Shown here in pieces: positions 17,070 through 26,308 of a stretch of 64,000 nucleotides of DNA. Under the pieces are notes generated by a model. The model was given only the letters and a program-made list of their open reading frames with translations, searched no databases and had not been told where the DNA came from. Origin of the DNA: Bordetella ansorpii (GTDB taxonomy: Bacteria; Pseudomonadota; Gammaproteobacteria; Burkholderiales; Burkholderiaceae_B); assembly GCF_900078315.1 (NCBI RefSeq), contig NZ_FKBS01000002.1, forward strand, positions 62,001 through 126,000. The letters run 5' to 3'. The translations under genes and the position numbers were made by a program. Numbering within the stretch: position 1 is the first letter of the stretch; the number at the start of each line of letters is the position of its first letter.

Positions 17070-18074
17070 ATGAATCAATCCACCAAGCGAAAATTCTTGC
17101 GCACCGCACTCTGTGGCCTAGTTGCCGGGTTGTGTCTGCCTACATCGGCGGCGCACGCCGCAGACGAGGGTTATCCGAGCCGGCCCATCAAGTTCGTAGT
17201 GCCGTATACCGCCGGCGGTAGCAACGATGTGGTGGGCCGTGTGCTCGCGCAAAAATTGTCCACGTACTGGGGGGTGCCCATCATCGTAGAGAACAGGCCA
17301 GGCGCGGGCGGCAACCTGGGCGCGGCGCAGGTCGCACGTTCCGCGCCGGACGGCTATACGTTCCTGGTCACGCCAAATAACCTGCTGACGATGAATCCGT
17401 ATATCTATAAGAAGACCGGCGTGGGCTACGACCCGATCAAAGATTTCGCTCCGGTGTCGCTAATGGCGACTGGACCGATCCTACTGGCGACCAATGCCAA
17501 ATTGCCGGTAAATTCTGTGAAGGATCTGATCGCATATGCCAAGGCAAATCCGGGAAAGTTGAGTTATGCGTCCGCCGGCATCGGGACGCCGCATCATCTG
17601 AGCGCCGAGTTGTTCAAGTCGCTGACCGGCATCGAGATGGTGCACGTGCCATACAAAGGGGCGGTGCCGGCGATCAGCGACCTGACTGCAGGCCGCGTAG
17701 ATGTCATGTTTGGGATTCCCAACAGCCTGATGCCCTTCGTAAAAACCGGCCAACTGAAGGCATTGGCAGTCAGTGGCCTAAAGCCCTCCTCACTGCTGCC
17801 GGAGCTGCCTACCGTAGACGCGTCCGGCGTGCCCGGCTTCGACTCCTCGCTGTGGATCGGCCTCAGCACGGCGGCCGGCACACCTTCGGCGGTGATCACC
17901 AAGGTTACCCAGGGAATTGCGCAGGCCATGCACGATCCTGAGGTGAAAGCTAGTCTAGAGGCGCAGGGGCTTTCTCCGGTTTCGAGCACGCCGCAGGAAC
18001 TCGAGGCGCTGATCCAGCACGATGCGGCGCGGTGGTCCAAGTTGATCGATGAGCGCCAGCTGACCGCGGATTGA
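17070..18074 (+). CDS. Bug/TctC-family periplasmic substrate-binding protein
   Basis: 334-residue exported binding protein, start ATG 17070 with GAAGGAG upstream. Signal peptide ends near AHAADEG. Signature features are 'VPYTAGGSNDVVGRVLA', 'VENRPGAGGNLGA' and 'HVPYKGAVPAISDL'. It follows the monooxygenase by 48 bases. No TctAB membrane genes are near, common for Bug proteins. The TGA stop lies within the first three bases of the left end of the IS element that follows. Confidence 0.92.
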   Translation: MNQSTKRKFLRTALCGLVAGLCLPTSAAHAADEGYPSRPIKFVVPYTAGGSNDVVGRVLAQKLSTYWGVPIIVENRPGAGGNLGAAQVARSAPDGYTFLVTPNNLLTMNPYIYKKTGVGYDPIKDFAPVSLMATGPILLATNAKLPVNSVKDLIAYAKANPGKLSYASAGIGTPHHLSAELFKSLTGIEMVHVPYKGAVPAISDLTAGRVDVMFGIPNSLMPFVKTGQLKALAVSGLKPSSLLPELPTVDASGVPGFDSSLWIGLSTAAGTPSAVITKVTQGIAQAMHDPEVKASLEAQGLSPVSSTPQELEALIQHDAARWSKLIDERQLTAD

Positions 18075-18113
18075 ATCGCCCCGGGTTTTGCGGAGGCTCC
18101 TACTCTTGAGAGA

Positions 18114-18452
18114 ATGCGAGCCATGAGCAAAAACAACGCGAACAAGTTTTCCCCTGAAGTGCGCGAGCGCGCGGTGCGCTTGGTGCAGGAGTCGCGCAGC
18201 GAGTACCCGTCGCTGTGGGTGGCGGTCGAGTCCATCGCGCCCAAGATCGGCTGCTCGGCGCAGACGCTGCTGACCTGGGTCAAGCGCCACGAAGTCGACA
18301 GCGGACAGCGCGAAGGCGTCACCACCAGCGAGCGAGAACGCATCAAGGAGTTGGAGCGGGAGAACCGAGAGCTGCGCCGCGCCAACGACATCCTGCGCAC
18401 CGCCAGCGCTTTTTTCGCGCAGGCGGAGCTCGACCGCAAACTGAAGTCGTAA
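18114..18452 (+). CDS. IS3-family transposase OrfA
   Basis: 112-residue DNA-binding subunit (a second ATG lies at 18123). Helix-turn-helix '[23 protein letters not shown]' is followed by a leucine-zipper-like coil '[21 protein letters not shown]'. A T6 run at about 18410 near the end can serve as slippery site for the -1 frameshift into orfB. Confidence 0.9.
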   Translation: MRAMSKNNANKFSPEVRERAVRLVQESRSEYPSLWVAVESIAPKIGCSAQTLLTWVKRHEVDSGQREGVTTSERERIKELERENRELRRANDILRTASAFFAQAELDRKLKS

Positions 18453-19363
18453 ACACCTACATCGACCGGCACCGGGAGGTTTACGGGGTCGAGCCGATCT
18501 GCAAGGTGTTGCAGGTTGCCTCGTCGGCCTATCGGCGCCATGCCGCGCGGCTGCGCGATCCGGCGCGGCGCAGCGACCGTGCGCGGCGTGACGAACAGCT
18601 CATGCCGCACGTCCAGCGAGTCTGGCAAGAGAACCATCGCGTCTACGGCGCCGACAAGGTCTGGCGGCAGTTGAATCGCGAAGGCGTGATGGTGGCCCGT
18701 TGTACGGTCGAACGACTGATGCGCGCTCAGGGCCTGCAAGGCGTGCGGCGCGGCAAGCGGCAGCGAACGACCATCACTGATGATGCGGCCAGCCATCCAA
18801 TGGATCGGGTCAACCGGCAGTTCCGGGCCGAGCGGCCGAACCAGTTATGGGTCTCGGACTTTACTTACGTCTCGACCTGGCAGGGCTGGCTGTACGTGGC
18901 TTTCGTCATCGACGTCTACGCCCGGCGCATTGTCGGCTGGCGCGTGAGCAAATCCATGACGACGGACTTCGTGCTTGATGCGCTGGAGCAGGCCCTATAC
19001 GCCCGCCAGCCTGGCAACGATGGTTCTCTGACCCATCACTCCGATAGGGGATCGCAGTACGTTAGCATCCGCTATAGCGAACGCCTGGCCGAAGCGGGCA
19101 TCGAGCCGTCCGTGGGCAGCCGTGGTGACAGTTACGACAACGCCCTGGCCGAGACCATTAACGGCTTGTACAAGGCTGAACTGATTCACCGCCGCGCACC
19201 CTGGAAAACCAGGGAATCTGTCGAGCTGGCAACGCTGGAATGGGTCGCCTGGTTCAACCATAAGCGCCTGCACTCATCCATCGGCTATATCCCGCCGGCC
19301 GAGGCTGAGGCAAACTACTACAACCTACTCGGCACATCCGCCGGTGAGGCTGTTTTACTTTAA
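18446..19363 (+). CDS. IS3-family transposase OrfB (DDE integrase)
   Basis: Catalytic part, open in its own phase from 18215 but probably made as an OrfAB fusion by -1 frameshifting; no convincing independent start exists. rve-domain DDE residues are visible: Asp in LWVSDFTY, Asp in HHSDRGSQY and Glu in [12 protein letters not shown]. The C-terminus '[20 protein letters not shown]' is typical. It appears intact. Confidence 0.9.
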   Translation, partial: VVNTYIDRHREVYGVEPICKVLQVASSAYRRHAARLRDPARRSDRARRDEQLMPHVQRVWQENHRVYGADKVWRQLNREGVMVARCTVERLMRAQGLQGVRRGKRQRTTITDDAASHPMDRVNRQFRAERPNQLWVSDFTYVSTWQGWLYVAFVIDVYARRIVGWRVSKSMTTDFVLDALEQALYARQPGNDGSLTHHSDRGSQYVSIRYSERLAEAGIEPSVGSRGDSYDNALAETINGLYKAELIHRRAPWKTRESVELATLEWVAWFNHKRLHSSIGYIPPAEAEANYYNLLGTSAGEAVLL

Positions 19364-19499
19364 CCAAACAGCCTCCGCGAAAACCGGGGCGATTCACCGT
19401 CCCAAGTTGTTGCGATCCAGGTGAACTCGCTGTGGTCGTTAGGGCGAGAGGAGTTTCCACACAGCCTCGGCCAGAAGCAGACATTAGGGGCAGAACTGT

Positions 19500-20064
19500 C
19501 ATTGAGAGTTACGCTGTCGAATGTGCCGCCAGATGCCCGGGCACAAAGCTCGAATTCGACGAGAATTACGGATTCCGGGACATCGTGGCCGACCGTTACG
19601 ACGCCGGCTTGCGCATGGGCAAGACCACCGACAAGGACATGATCGCCGTGCCTAGCGGCCCACCGCTGCGCCTAGCCGCGGTGGGATCGCCGGAGTATTT
19701 TGCGTCCCGTCCCACGCCAAGGTGCCAGGGCCTCATGCAGCAAGCCTGCATTAACCAGTGGATGCGAAGTTCGGGCGACCTGTAGTCTGGGATTTCGAGC
19801 GCCGTGGCCAACACGTCGACGTCCGCGTGGACGGCCGTTGATCGTCAACACCACGCAGCCCCAGATCGATGCGACCGGGCCCGGACTGGGCCTGCCGCTG
19901 CTGCCGGACGATGAGCTGATGCCTTACCCAGGATCAGGCCGGCTGGTCCGGGTGCTGGAGGACTGGTGTCCCAGTTTCGAGGGCCATCACCTCTACTATC
20001 CCAGCCGGAGACAGCCGTCACCGGCGTTTTCGCTGGTGGTGTGCGCGTTACGGGCAACCAAGCT
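19500..20064 (+). pseudogene. LysR-family regulator remnant, frameshifted
   Basis: Only the co-inducer domain remains, in three frames. First, from about 19500: CPGTKLEFDENYGFRDIVAD and YDAGLRMGKTTDKDMIAV. Second, from 19788: WDFERRGQHVDVRVDG. Third, from about 19845: LIVNTTQPQIDATGPGLGLP followed by [20 protein letters not shown] and PSRRQPSPAF. This matches the common LysR tail '[24 protein letters not shown]'. The N-terminal DNA-binding part is missing, lost near the IS. Non-functional. Confidence 0.85.
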
Positions 20065-20810
20065 TCTGAGCAGGCCTGCCGCCAGAAAGCCGCCATCGAC
20101 CGCGAGCGTCTGACCCGTGATGTACGCCGTATGTTCACCGCACAGAAACGCCACCGCTTCCGCGACCTCATCCGCTTCGCCATAGCGCCGGGCGGGAATC
20201 GTGCGCAGGGACTCCGCCCGCGTATCGGCAGGATGATGCGCGCGCTTGAAGGGGGTATCGATAGGCCCGGGAGCGACACAGCTTGCGGTAATCCCTGCGC
20301 CGGCCAGCTCGTGGCGATCTGCCGGGTCAAGGCGCCCAACACGGCCTTCGGCGTGCCATAGGCCGCCCGGTAGACACTCGCCCGGTCGCCACCGATTGAC
20401 GTGATGTTCACGATCCAGCCCCAGGCGCGCTGTTTCATCAGGCGAAGCGCCTTTTGGCAAGCCAGCATGGGACCATTCAGGTTGACCGCCATCACCTGCT
20501 GCCACCGATGCACGGGATAGTCCTCGAAAGCGCCTGGATGGGCGATGCCGGCATTGTTGACCAGGATGTCGCACCGTCCAAACTGAGCGTTGACCGCATC
20601 AAACAAACTCCTGATGCTGGCCGGGTCACTCGCGTCAAACCTGATCGCGCTCGCATGAGCGAGGTTCGCCGCAACCTCGCTGGCCGCCGGGCCGTCCAGA
20701 TCCCCGATGAAGACATGATGGCCGCCCGACTCCAGCCGCCGGGCGGTTGCCGCCCCGATCCCTTTCGCCCCACCAGTCACCACCGCGACATGCCTGGCGA
20801 CACCCTTCAC
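19996..20810 (-). pseudogene. SDR-family dehydrogenase with a frameshift
   Basis: Short-chain dehydrogenase reading VVTGGAKGIGAATARRL (NAD-binding TGxxxGIG), ILVNNAG and the catalytic Y-x3-K in YRAAYGTPK. Then the frame breaks at about 20309 and goes on in another phase with AGAGITASCVAPGPIDTPFK and TAYITGQTLAVDGGFLAAG. A single base lost within ATGAG (expected ACG-GAG) accounts for it. The natural C-terminus near 20075 has also lost its stop and runs into the LysR remnant. The start is probably GTG 20810. Confidence 0.8.
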
Positions 20811-20828
20811 CAGGGCCCCTCGCGCCAA

Positions 20829-21253
20829 TCACAGGTGAGATCGCGGGCCTACCGGCGCGGGCGCGCACAGCGGCCAAAGGGGAGACACTCGGCAAACACC
20901 ATGGCCACGATTCAAACGGGAGTCGTACCGGCCTGAACGGTGACGCATCCGCAAGCGAAATGTCCACGGTATGTACGTGAAGGCCGTAGGGCATCTACCA
21001 GTATCCTTTTCATTAGCGATCTAAGTATTCTGATTGAAGCCCGCAAAGACGGGCCGGCCCTTTCCGTTGCTCACGATCAGGAGACATCCCATGTGCCCGC
21101 CCAGCGCCCGGCCTCCCTAGCTGCCGTCCATCATCAAGATCCGGCGTTACGGATCGACCATCGTGAGCCCTCAGCGCTCAACAGCACAAGAATCCCTACC
21201 TGTCCCGAAAAGGAATGGCAAGGGACGAGCTCGTCTTTGAAAGAGGAAGCTTG
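20829..21253. other. leader region of the ALDH-decarboxylase operon
   Basis: 425 bases without a substantial gene. Holds MarR-type operator A (21013-21024) and, at 21091, a possible 9-codon leader MCPPSARPP behind AGGAGACATCCC. The rest is unremarkable. Confidence 0.5.
21013..21024. promoter_or_regulatory. MarR-type operator site A
   Basis: TTAGCGATCTAA, followed by GTATTCT, a fair -10 for plus-strand transcription toward the aldehyde dehydrogenase gene at 21254. One of five TTAG-N4-CTAA sites in this part of the island. A reverse promoter (TTCAAT, 17 bp, TAATGA) toward the dead SDR gene is also possible. Confidence 0.65.
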
Positions 21254-22765
21254 ATGAACTCTGATTCACCCAATGTTGCGCAGGAAATACCAGGCCTGAA
21301 CGCAGCGATGCCTTCGAACTTCGATCTCTATTACGGGGGATCGTGGCATCGCCCAGCGCACGCGTGCTACTCCGTTATTCGTAATCCCGCGACAGGGGGG
21401 AAGATCTGTGACGTCGCGCAAGGGTCGACCGCGGATGTGGAGAGCGCGATTACCGCCGCGCATGCCGGTTTCCTGGCCTGGAAGTCCATCCGCCCCCTGG
21501 AACGCGCCAAGTCGATTCGCGCCTTTGCCCAACGTCTTCGGGAGAACGCCAAGGAACTTGCGCTGATAGACGCAGCGACGGGGGGAAATCCGTGGCGCGA
21601 TTTGATCATGGACGTTGAAATTGCCGCATCGCAACTTGACTTCTTTGCCGGATTGGTAACTGAGATGAAGGGGCATTCTGTGCCCATGGGGCCAGGCGAA
21701 TTTTCGTTTTCGGTGCGTGAGCCTTTGGGCATTGTTGCCCGCATCATTCCCTTCAATCATCCCCTCATGTTCTCCGCTGGCAAGGCAGCCGCCCCGCTCG
21801 CAGCCGGGAATTCGCTGATCATCAAGCCGCCGGAGCAGGCGCCCGTTTCTGCGCTGCGACTCGCAGAGCTGTCCGAGGGCCTGTTTCCCGCCGGCGTATT
21901 CAATGTGATACCTGGCGGAAAGGACGTAGGAGCGGAATTGGCGTCGGACCCGCGCGTTGCCGCCGTTGCGGTCATAGGGAGCGTCGCAACGGGGATCGCT
22001 GTGGGCCGGGCCGCCGCCGAGACCGTAAAGCCCGTACTGCTGGAGCTTGGGGGAAAGAATGCGCTGATCGCATACCCCGACGTCGACCCTGCCACGGTCG
22101 CATCCGCGGTCGTCGCAGGGATGAATTTTTCCTGGTGCGGTCAATCCTGCGGCTCGACGAGCCGAGCGTTCATTCACGCCGACATCTACGACGAAGTAAG
22201 CCGGCTCCTCATCGACCACTGCCAGGCGTTTGTCCCCGGTATCCCGACGGACCCAGCCACCACCATGGGCTGCATCATCAGCCGTGCGCAATACGATCGC
22301 ATCCGCCAATACATCGAGCTTGGGAAACAGGAAGGAGCGCGTCTGCTGTGTGGCGGCAAGCCGCCCGCGGATCCTCGGCTTCAAGGCGGCTTCTTCCTGG
22401 AGCCCACCGTATTCGTGGACGTCAAGCAGGACATGCGCATCGCGTCCGAAGAAATCTTCGGCCCGGTTCTATCAGTGCTCAAGTGGGAAGACGAGGACGC
22501 GATGCTGCAGGACGTGAACGCCCTGCCCGTTGGCCTCACCTGTTCGATCTGGACCCATGACCTGCGGCACGCCCAGCACTGCATCGCGACTGTCGAGGCT
22601 GGCTACGTGTGGGTCAACGAAACGTCGAAGCACTTCCTTGGCACCCCGTTTGGCGGTCACAAGCAGTCCGGCCTGGGACGAGAGGAATGCCTTGAAGAAC
22701 TGCTGAGCTTCTCCAAGGAGAAGAACGTCTACCTGAAGGCGGTGCCCAGCCATCGGGCCGCGTAA
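21254..22765 (+). CDS. NAD(P)-dependent aldehyde dehydrogenase
   Basis: 503-residue ALDH-superfamily enzyme; ATG 21254 with GAGGAAG upstream (the ATG at 21215 has its AGGA too close). The catalytic Cys lies in WCGQSCGSTSR, the general-base Glu in LLELGGKNA, and the PFGGHKQSGLGREECLEELLSF C-terminal motif is complete. It resembles betaine/aromatic aldehyde dehydrogenases. First gene of a four-gene plus-strand operon that ends in a ThDP-dependent decarboxylase, so it probably oxidises the aldehyde the decarboxylase makes. Confidence 0.92.
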   Translation: MNSDSPNVAQEIPGLNAAMPSNFDLYYGGSWHRPAHACYSVIRNPATGGKICDVAQGSTADVESAITAAHAGFLAWKSIRPLERAKSIRAFAQRLRENAKELALIDAATGGNPWRDLIMDVEIAASQLDFFAGLVTEMKGHSVPMGPGEFSFSVREPLGIVARIIPFNHPLMFSAGKAAAPLAAGNSLIIKPPEQAPVSALRLAELSEGLFPAGVFNVIPGGKDVGAELASDPRVAAVAVIGSVATGIAVGRAAAETVKPVLLELGGKNALIAYPDVDPATVASAVVAGMNFSWCGQSCGSTSRAFIHADIYDEVSRLLIDHCQAFVPGIPTDPATTMGCIISRAQYDRIRQYIELGKQEGARLLCGGKPPADPRLQGGFFLEPTVFVDVKQDMRIASEEIFGPVLSVLKWEDEDAMLQDVNALPVGLTCSIWTHDLRHAQHCIATVEAGYVWVNETSKHFLGTPFGGHKQSGLGREECLEELLSFSKEKNVYLKAVPSHRAA

Positions 22766-22781
22766 CCCCTGGAGAGTGTCG

Positions 22782-23309
22782 ATGAAAACCCCTGAAGAAA
22801 CCAGAAGCCGGCCCGTCGCTCCTATCGTTAACAGCGCCGATGACTGGCGAGCCGAAATTCTGCGGCTTGCCCAGAAAAAGACGCCGAGCTTCTTCCATCT
22901 GACCGCCCCGCTTCCCTCAACGGGCCGTACCAATCAGGTGCTCGGCGCCACTGACATGCTGAGCGTCGTCCTCAAGACGTACGCCGAGGGTGGCGAAAAC
23001 GAATTGCACGCCCATCCCAACGAAGACCACGTGTTTGTTGTGCTGCAGGGGGGGGCGCGGTTCGAAGGACCCGCTGGAGAGGTGCACGAGGCGCGGCGTT
23101 ACGACTGCGTCCTGCTGCCCGCCGGGAGCTTCTACAAATTCCAGGCGTTCGACGATGAAGCGTTGGTCCTGCTTCGAATCGGCACGGCCGTTTCGCCGGA
23201 CGTGGACGTCCTGCAGCGTATTGGAATGGACGGCCGCCCTTTCGATGGCTATTCGGCAGAGAACAACGAGATTCCACCAACCTTTATGGCAGGGCGTTAC
23301 TTCGCCTGA
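22782..23309 (+). CDS. cupin-domain protein
   Basis: 175-residue protein with one cupin domain. Metal ligands are visible in 'ELHAHPNEDHVFVVLQGGARF' (His-x-His ... Glu/Asp-His) and in the second motif around 'LLPAGSFYKFQAF'. The ATG at 22782 follows GGAGAG, 16 bases after the ALDH stop. It could be a small metal-dependent enzyme or a ligand-binding protein; the reaction is unknown. Confidence 0.8.
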   Translation: MKTPEETRSRPVAPIVNSADDWRAEILRLAQKKTPSFFHLTAPLPSTGRTNQVLGATDMLSVVLKTYAEGGENELHAHPNEDHVFVVLQGGARFEGPAGEVHEARRYDCVLLPAGSFYKFQAFDDEALVLLRIGTAVSPDVDVLQRIGMDGRPFDGYSAENNEIPPTFMAGRYFA

Positions 23310-23362
23310 TTGGCGCAGACCGAAAAAAACATAAAGGCTCCATGCGAGCCGAGGAGGAAGAC

Positions 23363-24340
23363 ATGAAAATCACTATCGCGTCCGTGCTCTGCGCGCTCTG
23401 TGCCTCATTTGCCGCAACGCCCGCTGCTGCCACAGGGCAGTACCCTGAGAAGGCCGTGAAAATGGTCATTCCGTTCACGCCCGGCGGCAGCAACGACGTC
23501 CTTGCCCGCGTCATCGCCCAGGAGCTCAGCGCAAATTGGGAACAGCCCGTCATCGCTGAAAACAAGCCTGGGGCCGCCGGCAACATCGGCGCCGAATTCG
23601 TCGCCAGGTCTCAGGCAGACGGGTACACGCTGCTCATCGCCGCCAACAACGTGATGTCCGTGAATCCTGTCATGTACCGGCAGAATTTCGATCCGGCCAA
23701 GGACTTTGCCCCGATCACCTTGCTTGGGACGGTTCCCGTTGTGTTGGTCGTCAACCCCTCGGTCCCGGCAAAATCGCTGCAGGAACTCGTCTCGTACGCC
23801 AAGGCGCACCCCGGCAAATTGAATTACGCCTCCTCGGGAGCCGGGTCTCCCCAGCACCTCTCGGCCGAACTATTCAACAGCGTCGTCGGCATAAGCATGA
23901 CGCACATCCCCTACAAGGGCGCGGCCCCCGCCACCGCCGATCTTCTGGCGGGCCAGGTCCACGTGCTGTTTGCGCCGTTGAACTCGGTCCTGCCCCACAT
24001 TCAAGCCGGTAAGCTTCGGGCGCTCGCGCTCGGAAGCAAGGATCGTTCAGCCTTGCTGCCGGGCGTTCCCACCATCGCCGAAAGCGGATATCCGAGCTAC
24101 GAAAGCGACATATGGGTGGGTCTGGCTGCCCCTGCCGGCACGCCCGCCGGAATTCTGCAGAAGATCAATCAAGACACCCGCGCGGTCCTGACGAAGCCCA
24201 GCGTGCAAAAGTCACTGTCCGAACAAGGCATCGAAGCTAAGACAAGCACACCCGAGGAATTTCGCGAACTTGCGGCACAAGACCTCAAGCGCTGGGGCCA
24301 AGTCATCAAGCAAGCGGGAATCTCGGCGGAAAGCCGCTAA
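23363..24340 (+). CDS. Bug/TctC-family periplasmic substrate-binding protein
   Basis: 325-residue exported protein; ATG 23363 with GAGGAGGA upstream, 53 bases after the cupin gene. Signal peptide ends near 'PAAATGQYP'. Family motifs: 'IPFTPGGSNDVLARVIA', 'ENKPGAAGNIGAEF', 'HIPYKGAAPATADLL'. It presumably binds the organic acid handled by this operon. No tctAB partner nearby. Confidence 0.92.
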   Translation: MKITIASVLCALCASFAATPAAATGQYPEKAVKMVIPFTPGGSNDVLARVIAQELSANWEQPVIAENKPGAAGNIGAEFVARSQADGYTLLIAANNVMSVNPVMYRQNFDPAKDFAPITLLGTVPVVLVVNPSVPAKSLQELVSYAKAHPGKLNYASSGAGSPQHLSAELFNSVVGISMTHIPYKGAAPATADLLAGQVHVLFAPLNSVLPHIQAGKLRALALGSKDRSALLPGVPTIAESGYPSYESDIWVGLAAPAGTPAGILQKINQDTRAVLTKPSVQKSLSEQGIEAKTSTPEEFRELAAQDLKRWGQVIKQAGISAESR

Positions 24341-24412
24341 GCCTTCCTGCGTTTCCGCCAGAGCACCGCCCGTGCCTGCGCACCCGATCAAGATCATCAA
24401 TGTGAGTTCGAT

Positions 24413-26200
24413 ATGAGCAAGGACTACCCTCGTCGCGATGTGCCCGTGCCCTCTCCGTCTGAAAGTGGATGCTGGGGAAGCGACGTCATCGCCGACGCGA
24501 TTCGAGACGTCGGCATCCGCTATCTCTTCGTCAACCCGGGCGCAAGCTTTCGTGGGCTGCACGATAGTCTGGTGAACCACCTGGGCAACCACCAGCCGCA
24601 AATGCTACTGGTATTGCATGAGGAGCACGGCGTCGCCATGGCGCACGGCTATGCCAAAGTGACGGGAGATCTGTGCGGCGCCATTGTTCACAGCAACGTC
24701 GGCCTGATGCACGCATCAATGGCCATCTTCAATGCCTGGGCGGACCGCACCCCGGTCCTCGTACTGGGAGCGACCGGCCCCGTAGACGCAGCGAAACGCC
24801 GTCCCTGGATCGACTGGATACACACTGCGCAGGACCAGGGCGCGTTGGTTCGTCATTTCGTCAAATGGGATGCGCAGCCGGCATCGCCCAAAGCCGCGCA
24901 GGAGGCGATCGCCAGGGCGGTGATGATGTCGAACACGGCGCCGCAAGGCCCCACCTACGTCTGCTTCGACGCGGCGCTACAGGAAGCGCCGGTCAATGAC
25001 CGGCTGCCTCGGCTGGACCGGACCCGCTACCCCCAGCCCGCGGGCGGGCGGCCGCTGGCGCGGGACGTGCGCCAAGTAATGGAATGGGTCCGGGCCGCGC
25101 GGCGACCCGTCGTCCTCATGGGGCGAGTCTCTCGAAAAACCGCCGACTGGGAGCAGCGCGTGCGGCTCGTGGAAAGCTGGGGGGCCTTGGTCTTGACCGA
25201 TCTGAAACTTGGCGCTGCCTTTCCCACCTCGCACGGCGCACATGCCGCCGCCCCTGGGTTCTTTCTCTCTCACCAGGCCGCGGAGACACTTAGGCAAGCC
25301 GACCTGATCATCAGCCTGGACTGGCTCGACCTGGCAGGGACACTGGGCCAGGCCTTTGGCGACGCTGCATGCCATGCTCGCGTCGTCCACGTGTCTTTGG
25401 ATCAGTACGTCCACAACGGCTGGTCCATGGATCACCAGGCCCTGCCCCAGACAGATCTCACCCTCTTGTGCGACCCTGACACCTTCGTGGCGTCGGTAGT
25501 CGAAAACCCTGATTTTTCCCAAGCGGAAAAACGGCCCTCCTCCAGCGAGCGCCCATATCCGCGCAGCCAGATTTCAAAGTCGGACACGATTTCCATCGCT
25601 CAGCTTGCCGCCGATGTCGAGGCGGCCGCCGCTGAGCTGGACATGAGCCTGATCCGCCTGCCGCTGGGATGGTCCGGCGACCTTTGCGACTTCGACCACC
25701 CGCTCGACTATCTTGGCTACGACGGCGGCGGCGGAATCGGGTCAGGGCCAGGCATGGCGGTAGGCGCAGCGCTGGGGCTCAAGGACTCCGGCCGGCTTCC
25801 CGTCGCGATCATCGGCGACGGCGACTACCTCATGGGGGTGTCCGCACTCTGGACCGCCGCCAACGCCAGAATTCCATTACTGATAATCGTCGCCAACAAT
25901 CGATCCTTCTTCAACGACGAATTGCACCAGGAACGCGTCGCGCGGGATCGCAGCCGGCCTATCGAGAACCGGTGGATCGGGCAACGCATCGATGATCCTG
26001 CGCCTGATCTGGCAGGGCTGGCCCGCGCGCAAGGCCTTACCGGCTTTGGCCCTGTCTCCGAGCCGGCGGAATTGGTGGGCGTCTTGCGCAACGCCGTGGA
26101 AATCGTGCGCGCCGGGGGTAGCGTCGTCGTCGATGTCCACGTGACACCGGGATACAGCCCGGCAATGTCATCGGGCATGACACGGTCGCACGACGATTAG
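24413..26200 (+). CDS. thiamine-diphosphate-dependent 2-oxo acid decarboxylase-like enzyme
   Basis: 595-residue member of the acetolactate synthase / benzoylformate decarboxylase superfamily. The cofactor-activating Glu is in 'LHEEHGVAMAHGYAKVTG' and the ThDP-Mg motif in 'GDGDYLMG ... VANNRSFFND' (GDG, about 26 residues, NN). Three domains of usual length are present. Last gene of the operon with an aldehyde dehydrogenase, so decarboxylation of an aryl-2-oxo acid to an aldehyde is more likely than acetolactate synthesis. This is inference. Confidence 0.85.
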   Translation: MSKDYPRRDVPVPSPSESGCWGSDVIADAIRDVGIRYLFVNPGASFRGLHDSLVNHLGNHQPQMLLVLHEEHGVAMAHGYAKVTGDLCGAIVHSNVGLMHASMAIFNAWADRTPVLVLGATGPVDAAKRRPWIDWIHTAQDQGALVRHFVKWDAQPASPKAAQEAIARAVMMSNTAPQGPTYVCFDAALQEAPVNDRLPRLDRTRYPQPAGGRPLARDVRQVMEWVRAARRPVVLMGRVSRKTADWEQRVRLVESWGALVLTDLKLGAAFPTSHGAHAAAPGFFLSHQAAETLRQADLIISLDWLDLAGTLGQAFGDAACHARVVHVSLDQYVHNGWSMDHQALPQTDLTLLCDPDTFVASVVENPDFSQAEKRPSSSERPYPRSQISKSDTISIAQLAADVEAAAAELDMSLIRLPLGWSGDLCDFDHPLDYLGYDGGGGIGSGPGMAVGAALGLKDSGRLPVAIIGDGDYLMGVSALWTAANARIPLLIIVANNRSFFNDELHQERVARDRSRPIENRWIGQRIDDPAPDLAGLARAQGLTGFGPVSEPAELVGVLRNAVEIVRAGGSVVVDVHVTPGYSPAMSSGMTRSHDD

Positions 26201-26308
26201 CCGCAGATATCCTGGCAGGCTGCGGCCGGCCTGCCGCAGCCCCCCTGCATCGGTAAAGCAGCGCCACAGATAGGGGAGCCCGCGCGAGGACATCGCAGGG
26301 CGGATTGC

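Larger units (their letters stand above)
18072..19396 (+). mobile_element. IS3-family insertion sequence, copy 1
   Basis: 1,325-bp element with 27-bp imperfect terminal inverted repeats: left TGAATCGCCCCGGGTTTTGC..., right end complementary to TGAATCGCCCCGGTTTTCGC.... It carries overlapping orfA and orfB in -1 phase. No matching target duplication is seen (GAT on the left, CCG on the right), suggesting rearrangement after insertion. Genes on both sides differ in state: intact Bug gene left, decayed LysR right. Confidence 0.88.

Noticed and set aside
24413-26200. acetolactate synthase large subunit
   Set aside because: No small-subunit gene and the partner is an aldehyde dehydrogenase; a decarboxylase role is more likely.
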